Part shown: one piece after another, positions 16,441-24,932 of the stretch
Position numbering within the stretch: the stretch's first letter is position 1
Layout of the letters: each line of letters begins with the position of its first letter
Assembly (NCBI RefSeq): GCF_009767945.1
Contig: NZ_WSRS01000009.1
Coordinates: forward strand, 1-34,982
Length of the DNA: 34,982 bases
Reading direction: 5' to 3'
From: Streptococcus danieliae
Lineage (GTDB): Bacteria > Bacillota > Bacilli > Lactobacillales > Streptococcaceae
The notes under the pieces: model-generated
Told to the model about the DNA's origin: nothing
What the model saw: only the letters and a program-made list of their open reading frames with translations
The model's database searches: none
Position numbers and translations under genes: made by a program

Positions 16441-17770
16441 CAAGATAGGGTTGCAAATCCTCCAGCGCTCGTGCAGCAATTTTCTCATACCGCTCCTTCT
16501 TATCACGAATACGCGGCCCATCCAATTCCTTGATAATCCCAAAGTTTACATTCATCGGCTGGAAGTGTTTGCTATCGGTTGAAGTAATATAGTGTGGTAA
16601 ACTGCCAATGGCAGTTGTTTGCGGGAAAAGCACCTCCTCTTCACCCCGGAAAAGGGCAACAGCATTAATCCCAGCTACTAAGCCAGAAGCCGCTGATTCC
16701 ACATAACCTTCAACTCCCGTCATTTGTCCTGCAAAAAAGAGATTGGCTTGCTTTTTGGAACGGTAGCTTGGGCTGAGGAGATTAGGAGAATCCATATAGG
16801 AGTTCCGGTGCATCACCCCATAGCGGACGAACTCAGCATTTTCCAAACCAGGAATCATTTGGAACACCCGTTTTTGCTCGCCCCATTTGAGGTGGGTTTG
16901 GAAGCCAACAATATTGTAAAGGCTACCAGCCGCATTGTCCTGACGAAGCTGAACTACGGCATAAGGAGTTTTGAAGTCCCCATCCCGCGGCCCTTCATAG
17001 TCGTCTGGGTATTCCAGTCCAACAGGTTTCATCGGACCGTAGAGCATAGTTTTGATTCCCCGTTTCGCCATGACCTCAATGGGCATACAACCTTCGAAAT
17101 ATTTTTCTTTTTCAAACGAATTCAACGGAGCTTCTTCTGCATTGACCAAGGCATTATGGAAGGCCATAAATTCTTCCTTGATCATGGGAGCATTGAGGTA
17201 GGCCGCTTCCCCTTTATCATAACGAGATTTAAGGTAAACCTTACTGTGGTCGATGGTGTTGACATCCACAATCGGAGCTGCCGCATCATAAAAGTAAAAA
17301 CCAGTTCCACCATTGAGCGCGTGGATCTTCTCAGCGAGGGCGTCACTGGTTAAGGGACCAGTCGCCACAATCGTGATTTCATCCTCAGGTAAGTCTTGGA
17401 TCTCTTCACGGATAACCTCAATCAGCGGATGGTTAGATAGTTCCTCTGTCACGGCTTGCGAGAAACCTTCCCGGTCGACCGCCAAGGCTCCGCCTGCAGG
17501 AACACGGGTTGCTTCTGCAGATTTTAAGATAAGAGAATCTAAGCGACGCATTTCTTCCTTGAGCAATCCTACCGCATTGGTTAGGGCATCTCCTCTAAGC
17601 GAGTTGGAGCACACCAACTCGGCAAATTGATCGGTTTTATGTTGGGGTGTTTTTTTAGGTCCTCGCATTTCATACAGGCGAACTGGGATGCCACGTTTGG
17701 CAATCTGATATGCCGCCTCACTGCCGGCTAAACCAGCGCCAATTACATTAATATGAGTTGTTTTATACAT
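16433..17770 (-). CDS. trmFO: Methylenetetrahydrofolate-tRNA-(uracil-54-C5)-methyltransferase
   Basis: Makes m5U54 in the T-loop of tRNA, using methylene-tetrahydrofolate as carbon donor and FAD. 445 aa, the usual length. The FAD-binding motif [12 protein letters not shown] is at about 9-20. The GidA-like conserved block [24 protein letters not shown] (from about 52) contains the key Cys. A second conserved block is [18 protein letters not shown]. The start codon overlaps the topA stop codon (TAATG), so translation is coupled to topA. Confidence 0.97.
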   Translation of the reverse strand: MYKTTHINVIGAGLAGSEAAYQIAKRGIPVRLYEMRGPKKTPQHKTDQFAELVCSNSLRGDALTNAVGLLKEEMRRLDSLILKSAEATRVPAGGALAVDREGFSQAVTEELSNHPLIEVIREEIQDLPEDEITIVATGPLTSDALAEKIHALNGGTGFYFYDAAAPIVDVNTIDHSKVYLKSRYDKGEAAYLNAPMIKEEFMAFHNALVNAEEAPLNSFEKEKYFEGCMPIEVMAKRGIKTMLYGPMKPVGLEYPDDYEGPRDGDFKTPYAVVQLRQDNAAGSLYNIVGFQTHLKWGEQKRVFQMIPGLENAEFVRYGVMHRNSYMDSPNLLSPSYRSKKQANLFFAGQMTGVEGYVESAASGLVAGINAVALFRGEEEVLFPQTTAIGSLPHYITSTDSKHFQPMNVNFGIIKELDGPRIRDKKERYEKIAARALEDLQPYLEK

Positions 17771-19854
17771 TATTTAACCTTTGCTTCTTCATAGTCTCCG
17801 TTGACACAGACAACCTGCTTGCCGCCACCGCGGACTTTCTTTTCAACGAGCGTTCCCTGACATTTTGGACAACTTCGCCCAACAGGTTTGTCCCAGCTGG
17901 TAAATTCACAGTCTGGATAGCGATCACAACCATAGAATAGGCGATTCTTTTTACTCTTACGTTCGATTACTTGCCCTTGTTGGCATTGAGGGCAGGTCAC
18001 ACCAATTTCCTTGACAATCGCCTTAGTATTACGACAGTCGGGGAAATTACTGCAGGCATAGAATTTTCCATAGCGGCCTAGTTTGATCACCATAGAATTT
18101 CCACAGACATCACAGTCAAAGCCAGCTGGTTCATCCTTGATTTGGATTTTTTCCATTTCTTCCTCAGCCTTGCCCAATTCTTTTTTAAAGGGTTGATAGA
18201 ACTGATCAATAACCTTCTGCCATTCTTCCTGGCCAATCTCGACATCATCCAAACGGGTTTCCAAGTCGGCTGTGAAATGAACGTCGACAATGTCTGGGAA
18301 GAACTCGACGATTAGCTTGTTGACAATTTCACCCAACTCGGTTGGTTCAAAGCGCTTGGCTGCCAATTTAACATAATAGCGTTTCTGGATGGTTTCAATG
18401 GTTGGAGCATAGGTCGAAGGACGGCCAACACCGTTTTCCTCCAGGGTTTTGATCAGGGTTGCCTCTGAATAGCGAGCGGGTGGCTGTGTAAAGTGCTGTT
18501 CGGGTTTGCTGGAAATCCGTTTGACTTGATCGCCAACCTCCATATCTGGCAGCATTTTATTGCGGTCACTGTCATTATAAATAGCTAGATACCCATCAAA
18601 TTTAACTTGACTACCATTAGCTGTGAAACGCACACCGGCTTGTTCCAAATTGACCTTCATGGTATCAAAGATGGCTGCGGTCATTTGACTGGCTACAAAA
18701 CGATTCCAAATCAATGTGTAGAGTTTCAATTGGTCCTTATCCAAATACTTACTGATAGACTCAGGCGTTAGGTGGACATTAGAGGGCCGAATGGCTTCGT
18801 GAGCATCCTGGGCCGAGCTAGCATTTCGCACCTTGCTTCCGTGTTTGGAATAATTGGCTCCAAAACGCTCGGTGATAAAGTTAGCTGCCTCATTGGTCGC
18901 AATGGGACTAATCCGAGTGGAGTCAGTACGCATATAGGTAATGAGCCCCTGAACTCCGCCGGAAATTTTAATTCCCTCATACAATTGCTGCGCCACGGAC
19001 ATGGTTTTTCGAGTCCGGAAATTGAGCTTGTTGGCCGCATCTTGTTGGAGGGAAGAGGTTGTGTAAGGAAGGGGCGCATTTCTCCGGCGCTCCTTCTTTT
19101 CAACCTTAGTTACCTCAAAGTCATCGGATTTAAGAAGGCTGAGTACCTCCTGAACATCCTCATTGGTTTTCAACTCTTTCTTTTTCCCGTTCACTCCATA
19201 AAATGAAGCTTGGAACTGCTTATTGCCTTTTTTAAAGACGGAATCGAGGGTCCAGTATTCTTCTGGAATGAAGGCATTGATTTCCGCTTCGCGGTCAATA
19301 ATCAATTTTAGGGCGACAGATTGAACCCGGCCGGCGGACAACCCTTTTTTGACTTTTTTCCAAAGAATCGGAGAAATGGAATACCCCACAATCCGGTCTA
19401 AAACGCGTCGGGCTTGTTGGGCATCCACTAGATCCATATTGATGCTCCGAGGTTCTTTAAAAGCGCTCTTAACCGCATCTTTTGTGATTTCATTAAAAAC
19501 CACGCGATTGTCGTCTTCTAGGTTTAAATCCAGGATATGGGCCAGGTGCCAAGAAATAGCTTCTCCTTCACGGTCCGGGTCACTTGCGAGAAAGACTTTT
19601 TTGGCTTTTTTAGCTTCTTTCTTAAGATCGTTGATTAGGGGTCCTTTTCCACGAATGTTGATGTATTCAGGTTGGTAATTGTTTTCAAAATCAACAGACA
19701 TGGAGGATTTTTTCAGATCGCGAATATGGCCCACACTAGCCATGACTTTATAATTGCGACCAAGATATTTCTCAATCGTTTTAGCCTTGGCTGGGGATTC
19801 GACGATCACTAAATTTTTCTTAGGAGTGGTTTTTTTCTTTGTTTTCGTAACCAA
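17770..19854 (-). CDS. topA: DNA topoisomerase I
   Basis: Relaxes negative supercoils. The Toprim domain has [17 protein letters not shown], and the active-site tyrosine lies in [12 protein letters not shown]. Three C-terminal zinc-ribbon modules follow: CDVCGNS...CSNFPDC, CPQCQQG...CDRYPDC and a partly degenerate CPKCQGT...CVNGD. A GTG at 19863 sits directly against its only possible ribosome site, while TTG 19854 lies five bases behind AAAGGTGA, so TTG 19854 (694 aa, [14 protein letters not shown]) is preferred. A consensus promoter is upstream, and trmFO is co-transcribed. Confidence 0.96.
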   Translation of the reverse strand: MVTKTKKKTTPKKNLVIVESPAKAKTIEKYLGRNYKVMASVGHIRDLKKSSMSVDFENNYQPEYINIRGKGPLINDLKKEAKKAKKVFLASDPDREGEAISWHLAHILDLNLEDDNRVVFNEITKDAVKSAFKEPRSINMDLVDAQQARRVLDRIVGYSISPILWKKVKKGLSAGRVQSVALKLIIDREAEINAFIPEEYWTLDSVFKKGNKQFQASFYGVNGKKKELKTNEDVQEVLSLLKSDDFEVTKVEKKERRRNAPLPYTTSSLQQDAANKLNFRTRKTMSVAQQLYEGIKISGGVQGLITYMRTDSTRISPIATNEAANFITERFGANYSKHGSKVRNASSAQDAHEAIRPSNVHLTPESISKYLDKDQLKLYTLIWNRFVASQMTAAIFDTMKVNLEQAGVRFTANGSQVKFDGYLAIYNDSDRNKMLPDMEVGDQVKRISSKPEQHFTQPPARYSEATLIKTLEENGVGRPSTYAPTIETIQKRYYVKLAAKRFEPTELGEIVNKLIVEFFPDIVDVHFTADLETRLDDVEIGQEEWQKVIDQFYQPFKKELGKAEEEMEKIQIKDEPAGFDCDVCGNSMVIKLGRYGKFYACSNFPDCRNTKAIVKEIGVTCPQCQQGQVIERKSKKNRLFYGCDRYPDCEFTSWDKPVGRSCPKCQGTLVEKKVRGGGKQVVCVNGDYEEAKVK

Positions 19855-19889
19855 TCTCTTCACCTTTCACTTCAAATTAAACTGGGACA

Positions 19890-19918
19890 AGTTTACTCTA
19901 TTTTTATAAGCCTGTCAA
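19890..19918 (-). promoter_or_regulatory. topA-trmFO promoter
   Basis: Minus-strand TTGACA (19913-19918), 17 bp, TAAACT (19890-19895), in the gap after dprA. Confidence 0.8.
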
Positions 19919-19944
19919 CAATTCAGTATCTCTATAGGAAAACT

Positions 19945-20787
19945 TTAAGTTAGTTTTAAGTCGTTGAGAATGTCTAAACCGCATGAAACATAGCGTGCTC
20001 CCTCTTTCAAGAGCTGGTGACACCCTTCATGACTTTCTAATAGAATCGAACCAGGAATGGCGTAAATCTCTCGGCCAGATTCTAGGGCGCGATCCGCTGT
20101 AATTAAACTGCCCGACCGTACCTTGGCTTCAGCCACCAAAACTGCTACAGACAAGCCTGCGATAATCCGATTGCGATTGGGAAAATGGTAGGGCTTGGCA
20201 GTTTCCTGGGGACCATACTCGCTCAGCAATAGTTGGTGGTGTCCCATATATTCTTGTAGGCGCTTGTTTTCCAGAGGATAGACCCGGCCCAAGCCAGTCC
20301 CTAAGATCCCGATTGTCGGTGTTGCTGCTCTGAGGGCTGCCTTGTGAGCCGCGGTGTCAATGCCCCTGGCTAAGCCACTGACAATCGCCAATTTTCCTTG
20401 AAGCTCCGTAATAATTTTGGAAACAGCTTGGATTCCGTAAGGGCTGGCCATACGACTACCAACAACCGCGAGCGCAGGCAGTTGTAACAAGTCCAGATTC
20501 CCCTGGTAAAACAGCAACAAGGGCGGGTCATAAATTTCTTTGAGACTAGCTGGATAGACAGAATCGTCTACGACAAAAGAGGGAAAGGAGTGAAATTCCG
20601 CTCGCAAGGCCTGTGGATCCAGTTTCTTAGCCTTCTGGAGGCGGTCAAAGGGCTCTTTACAACCAGAGACCACCAACCGATTGCGGAGAACTTCTTCTCC
20701 TCGGCCTTTCTCATAATCGATAATCTTCCGAATTTGAGAATTGCTTAACCCTAACTTACGTAAGTAAAAGATATCAAATGCTTTCAT
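19945..20787 (-). CDS. dprA: DNA processing protein DprA (Smf)
   Basis: Binds incoming single-stranded DNA during natural transformation, loads RecA and, in pneumococcus, shuts competence off through ComE. The 280 aa match the streptococcal length (about 282). After an N-terminal SAM-like region (1-60), the Rossmann-type core has LAVVGSRMASPYG, IVSGLARGIDTAAH, ILGTGLGRVYP, FPNRNRIIAGLS and VRSGSLITADRALESGREIYAIPG. Behind AGAGGTG it starts at ATG 20787. A competence box lies 18 bases upstream, giving it its own inducible promoter after rnhB. Confidence 0.97.
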   Translation of the reverse strand: MKAFDIFYLRKLGLSNSQIRKIIDYEKGRGEEVLRNRLVVSGCKEPFDRLQKAKKLDPQALRAEFHSFPSFVVDDSVYPASLKEIYDPPLLLFYQGNLDLLQLPALAVVGSRMASPYGIQAVSKIITELQGKLAIVSGLARGIDTAAHKAALRAATPTIGILGTGLGRVYPLENKRLQEYMGHHQLLLSEYGPQETAKPYHFPNRNRIIAGLSVAVLVAEAKVRSGSLITADRALESGREIYAIPGSILLESHEGCHQLLKEGARYVSCGLDILNDLKLT

Positions 20788-20804
20788 GATTCACCTCTCT
20801 TGCT

Positions 20805-20812
20805 TATTCGCA
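20805..20812 (-). promoter_or_regulatory. CIN-box (ComX/SigX promoter element) upstream of dprA
   Basis: Minus-strand TGCGAATA differs at one base from the consensus TACGAATA. It is preceded by a T-rich tract (ATTTTTCATTTCTTT), as is usual for ComX promoters, and sits 17 bases before the dprA ATG, in the gap after rnhB. Confidence 0.75.
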
Positions 20813-20826
20813 AAAGAAATGAAAAA

Positions 20827-21585
20827 TTACAGATTCTTGAGGGGAGCGAAGGTCATTCTATGGATAGGAGAAGGACCTAGTTGGACTAGGCCCCGTAGAT
20901 GGTTCGCTGTCCCATAACCCACATTATTTGCAAAATCGTAACCTGGAAATTGCTGATCATAAGCCTCCATGAGTCGATCCCGCTCTACCTTGGCAATAAT
21001 ACTAGCTGCAGCAATCGACTGACTACGGGCATCCCCCTTAATCAAACTGGTTTGCGGCAGCGGAAGATCCAGCTCCATGGCATCAATCAAAAGATAGTCC
21101 GGCTGAATCTCCAGCTTCTGGATCGCTTCCTGCATGGCCAGCTTACTGGCCTGGTAAATATTGACCTGATCAATCATTGCTGCATCGATACAGCCAATAC
21201 CGATAGCAAGCGCTTCTGCTTTAATGGCCTCATAGACTTCCATTAATTTCTTTTTGCTTAATTTTTTAGAGTCGTTAATCCCCCTAATCCGGCTAGAGGC
21301 TGGCAAAATGACTGCCGCAGCCAAGACGGGTCCTGCTAAGGGTCCGCGACCAACTTCATCGACCCCAGCGATCGCTGTGTATCCTTGGGCATACAACTCC
21401 TTTTCAAAAGCCACCAAGGATTCTACACGCTCCTGCTCAGCCAAGGCAGCCTGCAACTGCTTTTGCCGCTGTACCAAGAGCTTCTGAACCCCCTGCCGTG
21501 AATCCTCCTGCATGTCCAGAAAAAGAGGGTGGTCCAAGCGATCCACCCCTGCTAGTAAGGCCTTAATTTCGTTAATCGTTGCCAT
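20827..21585 (-). CDS. rnhB: Ribonuclease HII
   Basis: Removes ribonucleotides from DNA and RNA from RNA-DNA hybrids. 252 aa. The catalytic core starts with [14 protein letters not shown] (about 73-86, first Asp/Glu pair), followed by [11 protein letters not shown] and [21 protein letters not shown]. The N-terminal extension (1-70, [13 protein letters not shown]...) is typical of Firmicute RNase HII and probably helps substrate binding. It overlaps the end of rbgA by 14 bases, so the two are translationally coupled. Confidence 0.97.
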   Translation of the reverse strand: MATINEIKALLAGVDRLDHPLFLDMQEDSRQGVQKLLVQRQKQLQAALAEQERVESLVAFEKELYAQGYTAIAGVDEVGRGPLAGPVLAAAVILPASSRIRGINDSKKLSKKKLMEVYEAIKAEALAIGIGCIDAAMIDQVNIYQASKLAMQEAIQKLEIQPDYLLIDAMELDLPLPQTSLIKGDARSQSIAAASIIAKVERDRLMEAYDQQFPGYDFANNVGYGTANHLRGLVQLGPSPIHRMTFAPLKNL

Positions 21586-22423
21586 TTAAATCACCTACCC
21601 GGTCCAAGGTATAACGTCCAGGCTTGCCATCACGAACCTCTTTGACAAACAATTGGTAAAAACGGTCATAATCCTCTCGAAAACCTAACAAGTTTGTTCC
21701 ATCCATAATATAATCCGGTGTTTCCAAATCCAAGGATAGCTTGGGAAAACGCTCCTGTAAACGTTCTGGATAATAGATTTTGAAGTAATCCAGTCCAAAA
21801 ATCGTCACCTCGTCCATTGGTAGCAACTGGTCTTTGATGGCTCCCGTTAGAGCTAGTTTCAAAGCCACTTGCTCATCCTCAAATTTTGGCCACAGAATCC
21901 CTGGTGTGTCTAAAATTTCCAAATCCTTGTTGGTCCGCAACCACTGTTGGCCCTTGGTCACACCTGGCTTATTGCCCGTTACCGCTATTTTTTTACCCGC
22001 CAAACGATTCATCAAGGTTGATTTTCCAGCATTGGGAATCCCAATAATCATGGTTCGCAGAGTCTGTGTCCGAATTCCACGCTCTTCCTGCCGTTGTAAT
22101 TTAGCAGCCATGAGCGTTTTCGCGGCCTCGGTCACTTTCTTGACACTGGAGGCCTCTTTAGAATTTAAAGCCAGAACCGTCTTGCCCTGCTTTTCAAAAT
22201 AGGTACGCCATTCTTGGGTTACCTGCGGATCTGCCAAATCTGCCTTGTTGAGAATTAACAACTGTGGCTTATCCCCAATAATCTTTGTTAACATGGGATT
22301 TTGACTAGATAGGGGCAAGCGTGCATCGACCAAGACCGTCACAAAATCGACAAACTTGAGACTCTCCTGCACCTGCCGTCTCGCCTTGGACATATGTCCA
22401 GGGAACCATTGAATTGTTGCCAT
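21572..22423 (-). CDS. rbgA: Ribosome biogenesis GTPase RbgA (YlqF)
   Basis: Needed for late assembly of the 50S subunit. 283 aa from ATG 22423 ([16 protein letters not shown]), the universal start of this family, behind AAGGAG; the in-frame start 24 bases upstream lies before that ribosome site. It is a circularly permuted GTPase: G4 ([10 protein letters not shown]) comes before G1 ([14 protein letters not shown]) and G3 (LDTPGIL). The C-terminal RNA-binding ANTAR-like part has [10 protein letters not shown]-like content. It forms an operon with rnhB and has a long leader. Confidence 0.96.
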   Translation of the reverse strand: MATIQWFPGHMSKARRQVQESLKFVDFVTVLVDARLPLSSQNPMLTKIIGDKPQLLILNKADLADPQVTQEWRTYFEKQGKTVLALNSKEASSVKKVTEAAKTLMAAKLQRQEERGIRTQTLRTMIIGIPNAGKSTLMNRLAGKKIAVTGNKPGVTKGQQWLRTNKDLEILDTPGILWPKFEDEQVALKLALTGAIKDQLLPMDEVTIFGLDYFKIYYPERLQERFPKLSLDLETPDYIMDGTNLLGFREDYDRFYQLFVKEVRDGKPGRYTLDRVGDLNGND

Positions 22424-22670
22424 CTTTAAAATCTCCTTCACTACCAAGTTTTTAGAGGATGCTTACTCCTCCTATTATTCATCCTATTCAACCAGGGCCT
22501 ATTCAGGGGATTGCTCTTGATAAATCTGACCAATAATAGAGTCCCCCGATACCAGAAAAAATGACTGATCAACTTGTCAATCAAATTGAAAACAGTTATG
22601 CCACTTTATTGAATTAAAACAGCTAGAAATGCTATTAAATCAACGTTTACAACTGTTTTTTATATAATCT
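22424..22670 (-). other. Long leader of rbgA-rnhB with possible structure
   Basis: The gap 22448-22789 holds a terminator, a promoter and this leader of about 245 nt. In the leader, near the RNA 5' end, AAAACAGTT (complement of 22651-22659) can pair with AACTGTTTT (complement of 22589-22597). A weak hairpin TGAC...GTCA before TTTTTTC (around 22555-22580) could act as an attenuator. A GGGG/CCCC helix lies further on. No known riboswitch was recognised. Confidence 0.35.
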
Positions 22671-22675
22671 TATTC

Positions 22676-22681
22676 ATTATA
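22676..22681 (-). promoter_or_regulatory. rbgA-rnhB promoter (extended -10)
   Basis: Minus-strand TGGTATAAT is an extended -10; the -35-like TTCAAA is 16 bp upstream. Confidence 0.6.
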
Positions 22682-22733
22682 CCACATTCCGCTGCTCTTT
22701 GAAGGAGAGACTCGCCCCCTCTTATATTTAAAA

Positions 22734-22765
22734 TCAAGAAAAGGCTGATCCTAAAATCAACCTCT
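22734..22765 (-). terminator. Terminator after the VOC gene
   Basis: Minus-strand AGGTTGAT / ATCAGCCT (one G-T pair) with a 6-base loop, followed by TTTTCTTGATTTT. Confidence 0.7.
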
Positions 22766-22789
22766 CTTGTTCTGCCCAAATCGAATCAT

Positions 22790-23158
22790 CTAGTTACCCT
22801 TAACTGCAAAGTAGAGACCAGATGGGCTGGCAAAGTTAAAGGTCTTAAAAGGCATCTCTGTTACTGGACTGCAGGTATCCGTCAAAGCAGAAATGTTTTC
22901 ATGTAAGACTTCGATCTCGTCCACCTCAAAAAGAATGCTCGGTACATTATCTGCAACTTCTGGCGATACTTGCTGAATAAACTCTTTGGCAAAAACTGTG
23001 ATGGTTACAGTTGAATCCGCATGGGGTTTCATGTCGAAGGTGTCAAACCCCATCATTTCACTTTCTGAAATAATGACAAAACCTGCTGCCGACCAAAAAA
23101 CCTTCTCAGCTGCCACATCCGCAACATAAAGCATCAATCCAAAATCTTTTCTAAACAT
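22790..23158 (-). CDS. VOC-family (glyoxalase/bleomycin-resistance fold) protein
   Basis: 122 aa. The pattern of one VOC domain is visible: LMLYVADVAAEKVFWSAAGF at the start, the middle strand PSILFEVDEIEVLHENISAL, and the closing strand FNFASPSGLYFAVKG. These proteins use a betaalphabetabetabeta fold to bind metals or small molecules; the substrate is unknown and the usual metal ligands are not obvious. No ribosome site precedes ATG 23158; ATG 23134 is a possible alternative. No promoter is visible, so it may be read from the promoter of the truncated aldehyde dehydrogenase upstream. Confidence 0.75.
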   Translation of the reverse strand: MFRKDFGLMLYVADVAAEKVFWSAAGFVIISESEMMGFDTFDMKPHADSTVTITVFAKEFIQQVSPEVADNVPSILFEVDEIEVLHENISALTDTCSPVTEMPFKTFNFASPSGLYFAVKGN

Positions 23159-23229
23159 CAGTTAGCTGTTCGTTCAGTTAGGAAATCTAACCAAACTCTC
23201 CTTTCTCTCTTTACTCTTAAAATTTCACA

Positions 23230-23421
23230 TTAGCCCGTTTCCTCATGAGCCATTTTCGCCAATTCTTCCCGTTTGGCGTAGGTTGCTTCAGCGACAGCTT
23301 TTACCAAGCCATCAATTTGTTCCTGGGACCAGGTTCCCAAAATTTCCTGGGCCGCTTTTGCGTCGCGAATTTGGTTGCGAACCGCCTGTTTAACAACTAG
23401 GTCTTTATCTATGAGATGCAT
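23230..23421 (-). pseudogene. Truncated acylating aldehyde dehydrogenase (N-terminal remnant)
   Basis: 63 codons from ATG 23421 (behind AAAGGAG) read MHLIDKDLVVKQAVRNQI...AKREELAKMAHEETG and stop. This is the N-terminal helical segment of the CoA-acylating acetaldehyde dehydrogenases (EutE/AdhE type, about 460 aa or more). The family consensus continues EETGFG; here a TAA replaces the next codon and the rest of the gene is missing, with no further homology before the VOC gene. The promoter, cre-like site, structured leader and ribosome site look intact, so loss was probably by deletion of the 3' part. It could still make a 63-aa peptide. Confidence 0.75.
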
Positions 23422-23513
23422 AAGCACAGCTCCTTTCCTTAAGGATGTAGGCCTTGCAATGCTTTAGGGTCTCAAGCCCACATCGTCTGCAGACCCCTTA
23501 ACCGCTTGTTTAT
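23422..23513 (-). ncRNA. Structured 5' leader with pseudoknot-like pairing
   Basis: The minus-strand RNA contains, in order, GGGTCT (complement of 23491-23496), GATGTGGGC (23476-23484), AGACCC (23467-23472) and GCCTACATC (23444-23452). The first pairs with the third (6 bp) and the second with the fourth (9 bp, one G-U). The order A-B-A'-B' means an H-type pseudoknot or two exclusive folds. The second helix ends next to the palindrome CCTTAAGG and the ribosome site AAAGGAG, so it could control translation. No known riboswitch class was recognised. Confidence 0.45.
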
Positions 23514-23519
23514 ATTTAT

Positions 23520-23548
23520 ATTATACTCTTTATGGAAGCGCTTAGCAA
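23520..23548 (-). promoter_or_regulatory. Promoter of the truncated aldehyde dehydrogenase
   Basis: Minus-strand TTGCTA (23543-23548), 17 bp, TATAAT (23520-23525). Confidence 0.75.
23533..23547. promoter_or_regulatory. cre-like CcpA site over the promoter
   Basis: TGGAAGCGCTTAGCA contains the perfect cre core AAGCGCTT with flanking TG and CA (the latter displaced by one base from the consensus). It covers the -35 and spacer, where CcpA would repress. Catabolite repression of a fermentative dehydrogenase is plausible. Confidence 0.5.
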
Positions 23549-23626
23549 GTGTTATGTGAAAAATGAACAAATTTTATTTTTAACATAACTTAATTTTTAT
23601 TTGTTTTTGTTTTGGCAAAATTGAAG

Positions 23627-23632
23627 TATAAT
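23627..23632 (+). promoter_or_regulatory. queG promoter -10, leaderless start
   Basis: TATAAT ends six bases before the A of ATG 23639, so transcription would start on or next to the start codon. The -35 is weak (T-rich TTGTTTTTG). Confidence 0.65.
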
Positions 23633-23638
23633 AAGACT

Positions 23639-24766
23639 ATGAACCTAAAGGATGAGATTAAAGCGCTAGCGAAAGAAATCGGAATTTCAAAAATCGGCTT
23701 TACAACAGCCGATGATTTCAACTACTTAGAGAAATCTCTGCGATTAGCCAGAGAAGAAGACCGGTCTTCCGGCTTCGAACACAAGGTCATTGAAGAACGA
23801 CTAGATCCCAAACTGAGCCTGGCTTCAGCTAAAACAATCATTTCCATTGCCCTAGCCTATCCCCATAAACTACCAACCCCAGCCGAAAAATCCCAATTCA
23901 AAAGAGGGAAATTCACCCCCTCTTCCTGGGGAATTGACTACCACTACCTCCTCCAGGATAAAATGGAGCAATTAGCGGCAGCCATCCGTCAGCTGGATAC
24001 CCAACTGGAATACAAAACGATGGTCGATACCGGTGCCCTGGTGGATACGGCTGTTGCCCAACGAGCCGGTCTGGGCTTCATCGGGAAAAATGGCCTTTTG
24101 ATTACCAAAGAATACGGATCCTATGTTTTTTTAGGGGAACTGGTGACCAATTTAGAAATTGAACCCGACCAACCAGTTCCCAATGGTTGCGGCGATTGTA
24201 CCCGTTGCCTCACCTCCTGTCCAACCTCCTGTCTGCTTGGTGATGGGACCATGAACGCTAAACGCTGCCTGTCCTTTCAAACCCAGGACAAGGGCATGAT
24301 GGACCTGGAATTCCGTAAAAAAATTAAAACCGTTATTTATGGCTGCGACATCTGCCAGATTTCCTGTCCTTATAACAAAGGTATTCTCAACCAAGCCCAC
24401 ACAGAAATTGATCCAGAGCTAGCCCAGCCTCAGCTCCTCCCCTTTCTGGAATTGAGTAACGGGCAGTTCAAGGAAAAATTTGGCCATGTAGCTGGTTCCT
24501 GGCGTGGCAAGAACATTCTTCAACGCAATGCCATTATCGCCCTGGCCAACAGTCGAGACCGATCTGCCATTCCTAAATTACTGGAAATTATCGACAAATC
24601 CCAAAATAAAATCCACGTAGCAACCGCTATCTGGGCCATCGGACAAATTGTTCCCCAGCCAAATCCTGAAATGATTACCTTTATCGAAACCTTGACAGGA
24701 TTGGATGAGGACGGACAAGCAGAACAAGCAAGACTCCTCAATAAATGGCAAGTAGCTACTGACTAA
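23639..24766 (+). CDS. queG: Epoxyqueuosine reductase
   Basis: Last step of queuosine synthesis in tRNA: reduces epoxyqueuosine at position 34 using cobalamin and two [4Fe-4S] clusters. 375 aa from ATG 23639 (MNLKDEIKALAKEIGISKIGF). The cobalamin-binding N-terminal part has GFTTADDF and SIALAYPHKLP. The ferredoxin-like cluster motifs are CGDCTRCLTSCPTSCL and CDICQISCPYN. The C-terminal HEAT-like helices (QRNAIIALANSRDRSAIPKLLEI...HVATAIWAIGQI) bind the tRNA anticodon arm. A TTG start 27 bases upstream overlaps the -10 and is rejected. It is alone on the plus strand here; no other que gene is in the window. Confidence 0.96.
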   Translation: MNLKDEIKALAKEIGISKIGFTTADDFNYLEKSLRLAREEDRSSGFEHKVIEERLDPKLSLASAKTIISIALAYPHKLPTPAEKSQFKRGKFTPSSWGIDYHYLLQDKMEQLAAAIRQLDTQLEYKTMVDTGALVDTAVAQRAGLGFIGKNGLLITKEYGSYVFLGELVTNLEIEPDQPVPNGCGDCTRCLTSCPTSCLLGDGTMNAKRCLSFQTQDKGMMDLEFRKKIKTVIYGCDICQISCPYNKGILNQAHTEIDPELAQPQLLPFLELSNGQFKEKFGHVAGSWRGKNILQRNAIIALANSRDRSAIPKLLEIIDKSQNKIHVATAIWAIGQIVPQPNPEMITFIETLTGLDEDGQAEQARLLNKWQVATD

Positions 24767-24778
24767 TCTTCAAAAGGT

Positions 24779-24817
24779 AAAACACATCCGTCCTCTACAG
24801 CAACGGATGTGTTTTTT
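24779..24817 (+). terminator. queG terminator
   Basis: Perfect stem AAAACACATCCGT / ACGGATGTGTTTT with an 11-base loop and a run of T. Confidence 0.92.
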
Positions 24818-24835
24818 CATTTATACATACTAAAG

Positions 24836-24932
24836 AGCACCTCTAAAAACTAAATTTCTGAAAATCTAAATGTTGATTTATCAAGGTTTGAGTGATTCAA
24901 TTTGAAGAAAAACTGGGGTTTTTAGAGGTTCC
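24836..24932. mobile_element. 97-bp MITE related to the IS5-family element at the right end
   Basis: Terminal inverted repeats AGCACCTCTAAAAAC (left) and GGAACCTCTAAAAAC (reverse complement of the right end) differ at two positions. Both differ by one base from GGCACCTCTAAAAAC, the end of the IS5-type element at 34560. The element is flanked by a direct repeat CTAAAG (24830-24835 and 24933-24938), a probable target-site duplication. The right copy contains the stop codon of the S24 repressor. No coding capacity. Confidence 0.8.

Noticed and set aside
23422-23638. preQ1 riboswitch for queG
   Set aside because: The pseudoknot-like pairings are on the minus strand, upstream of the aldehyde dehydrogenase remnant; queG appears leaderless on the plus strand.
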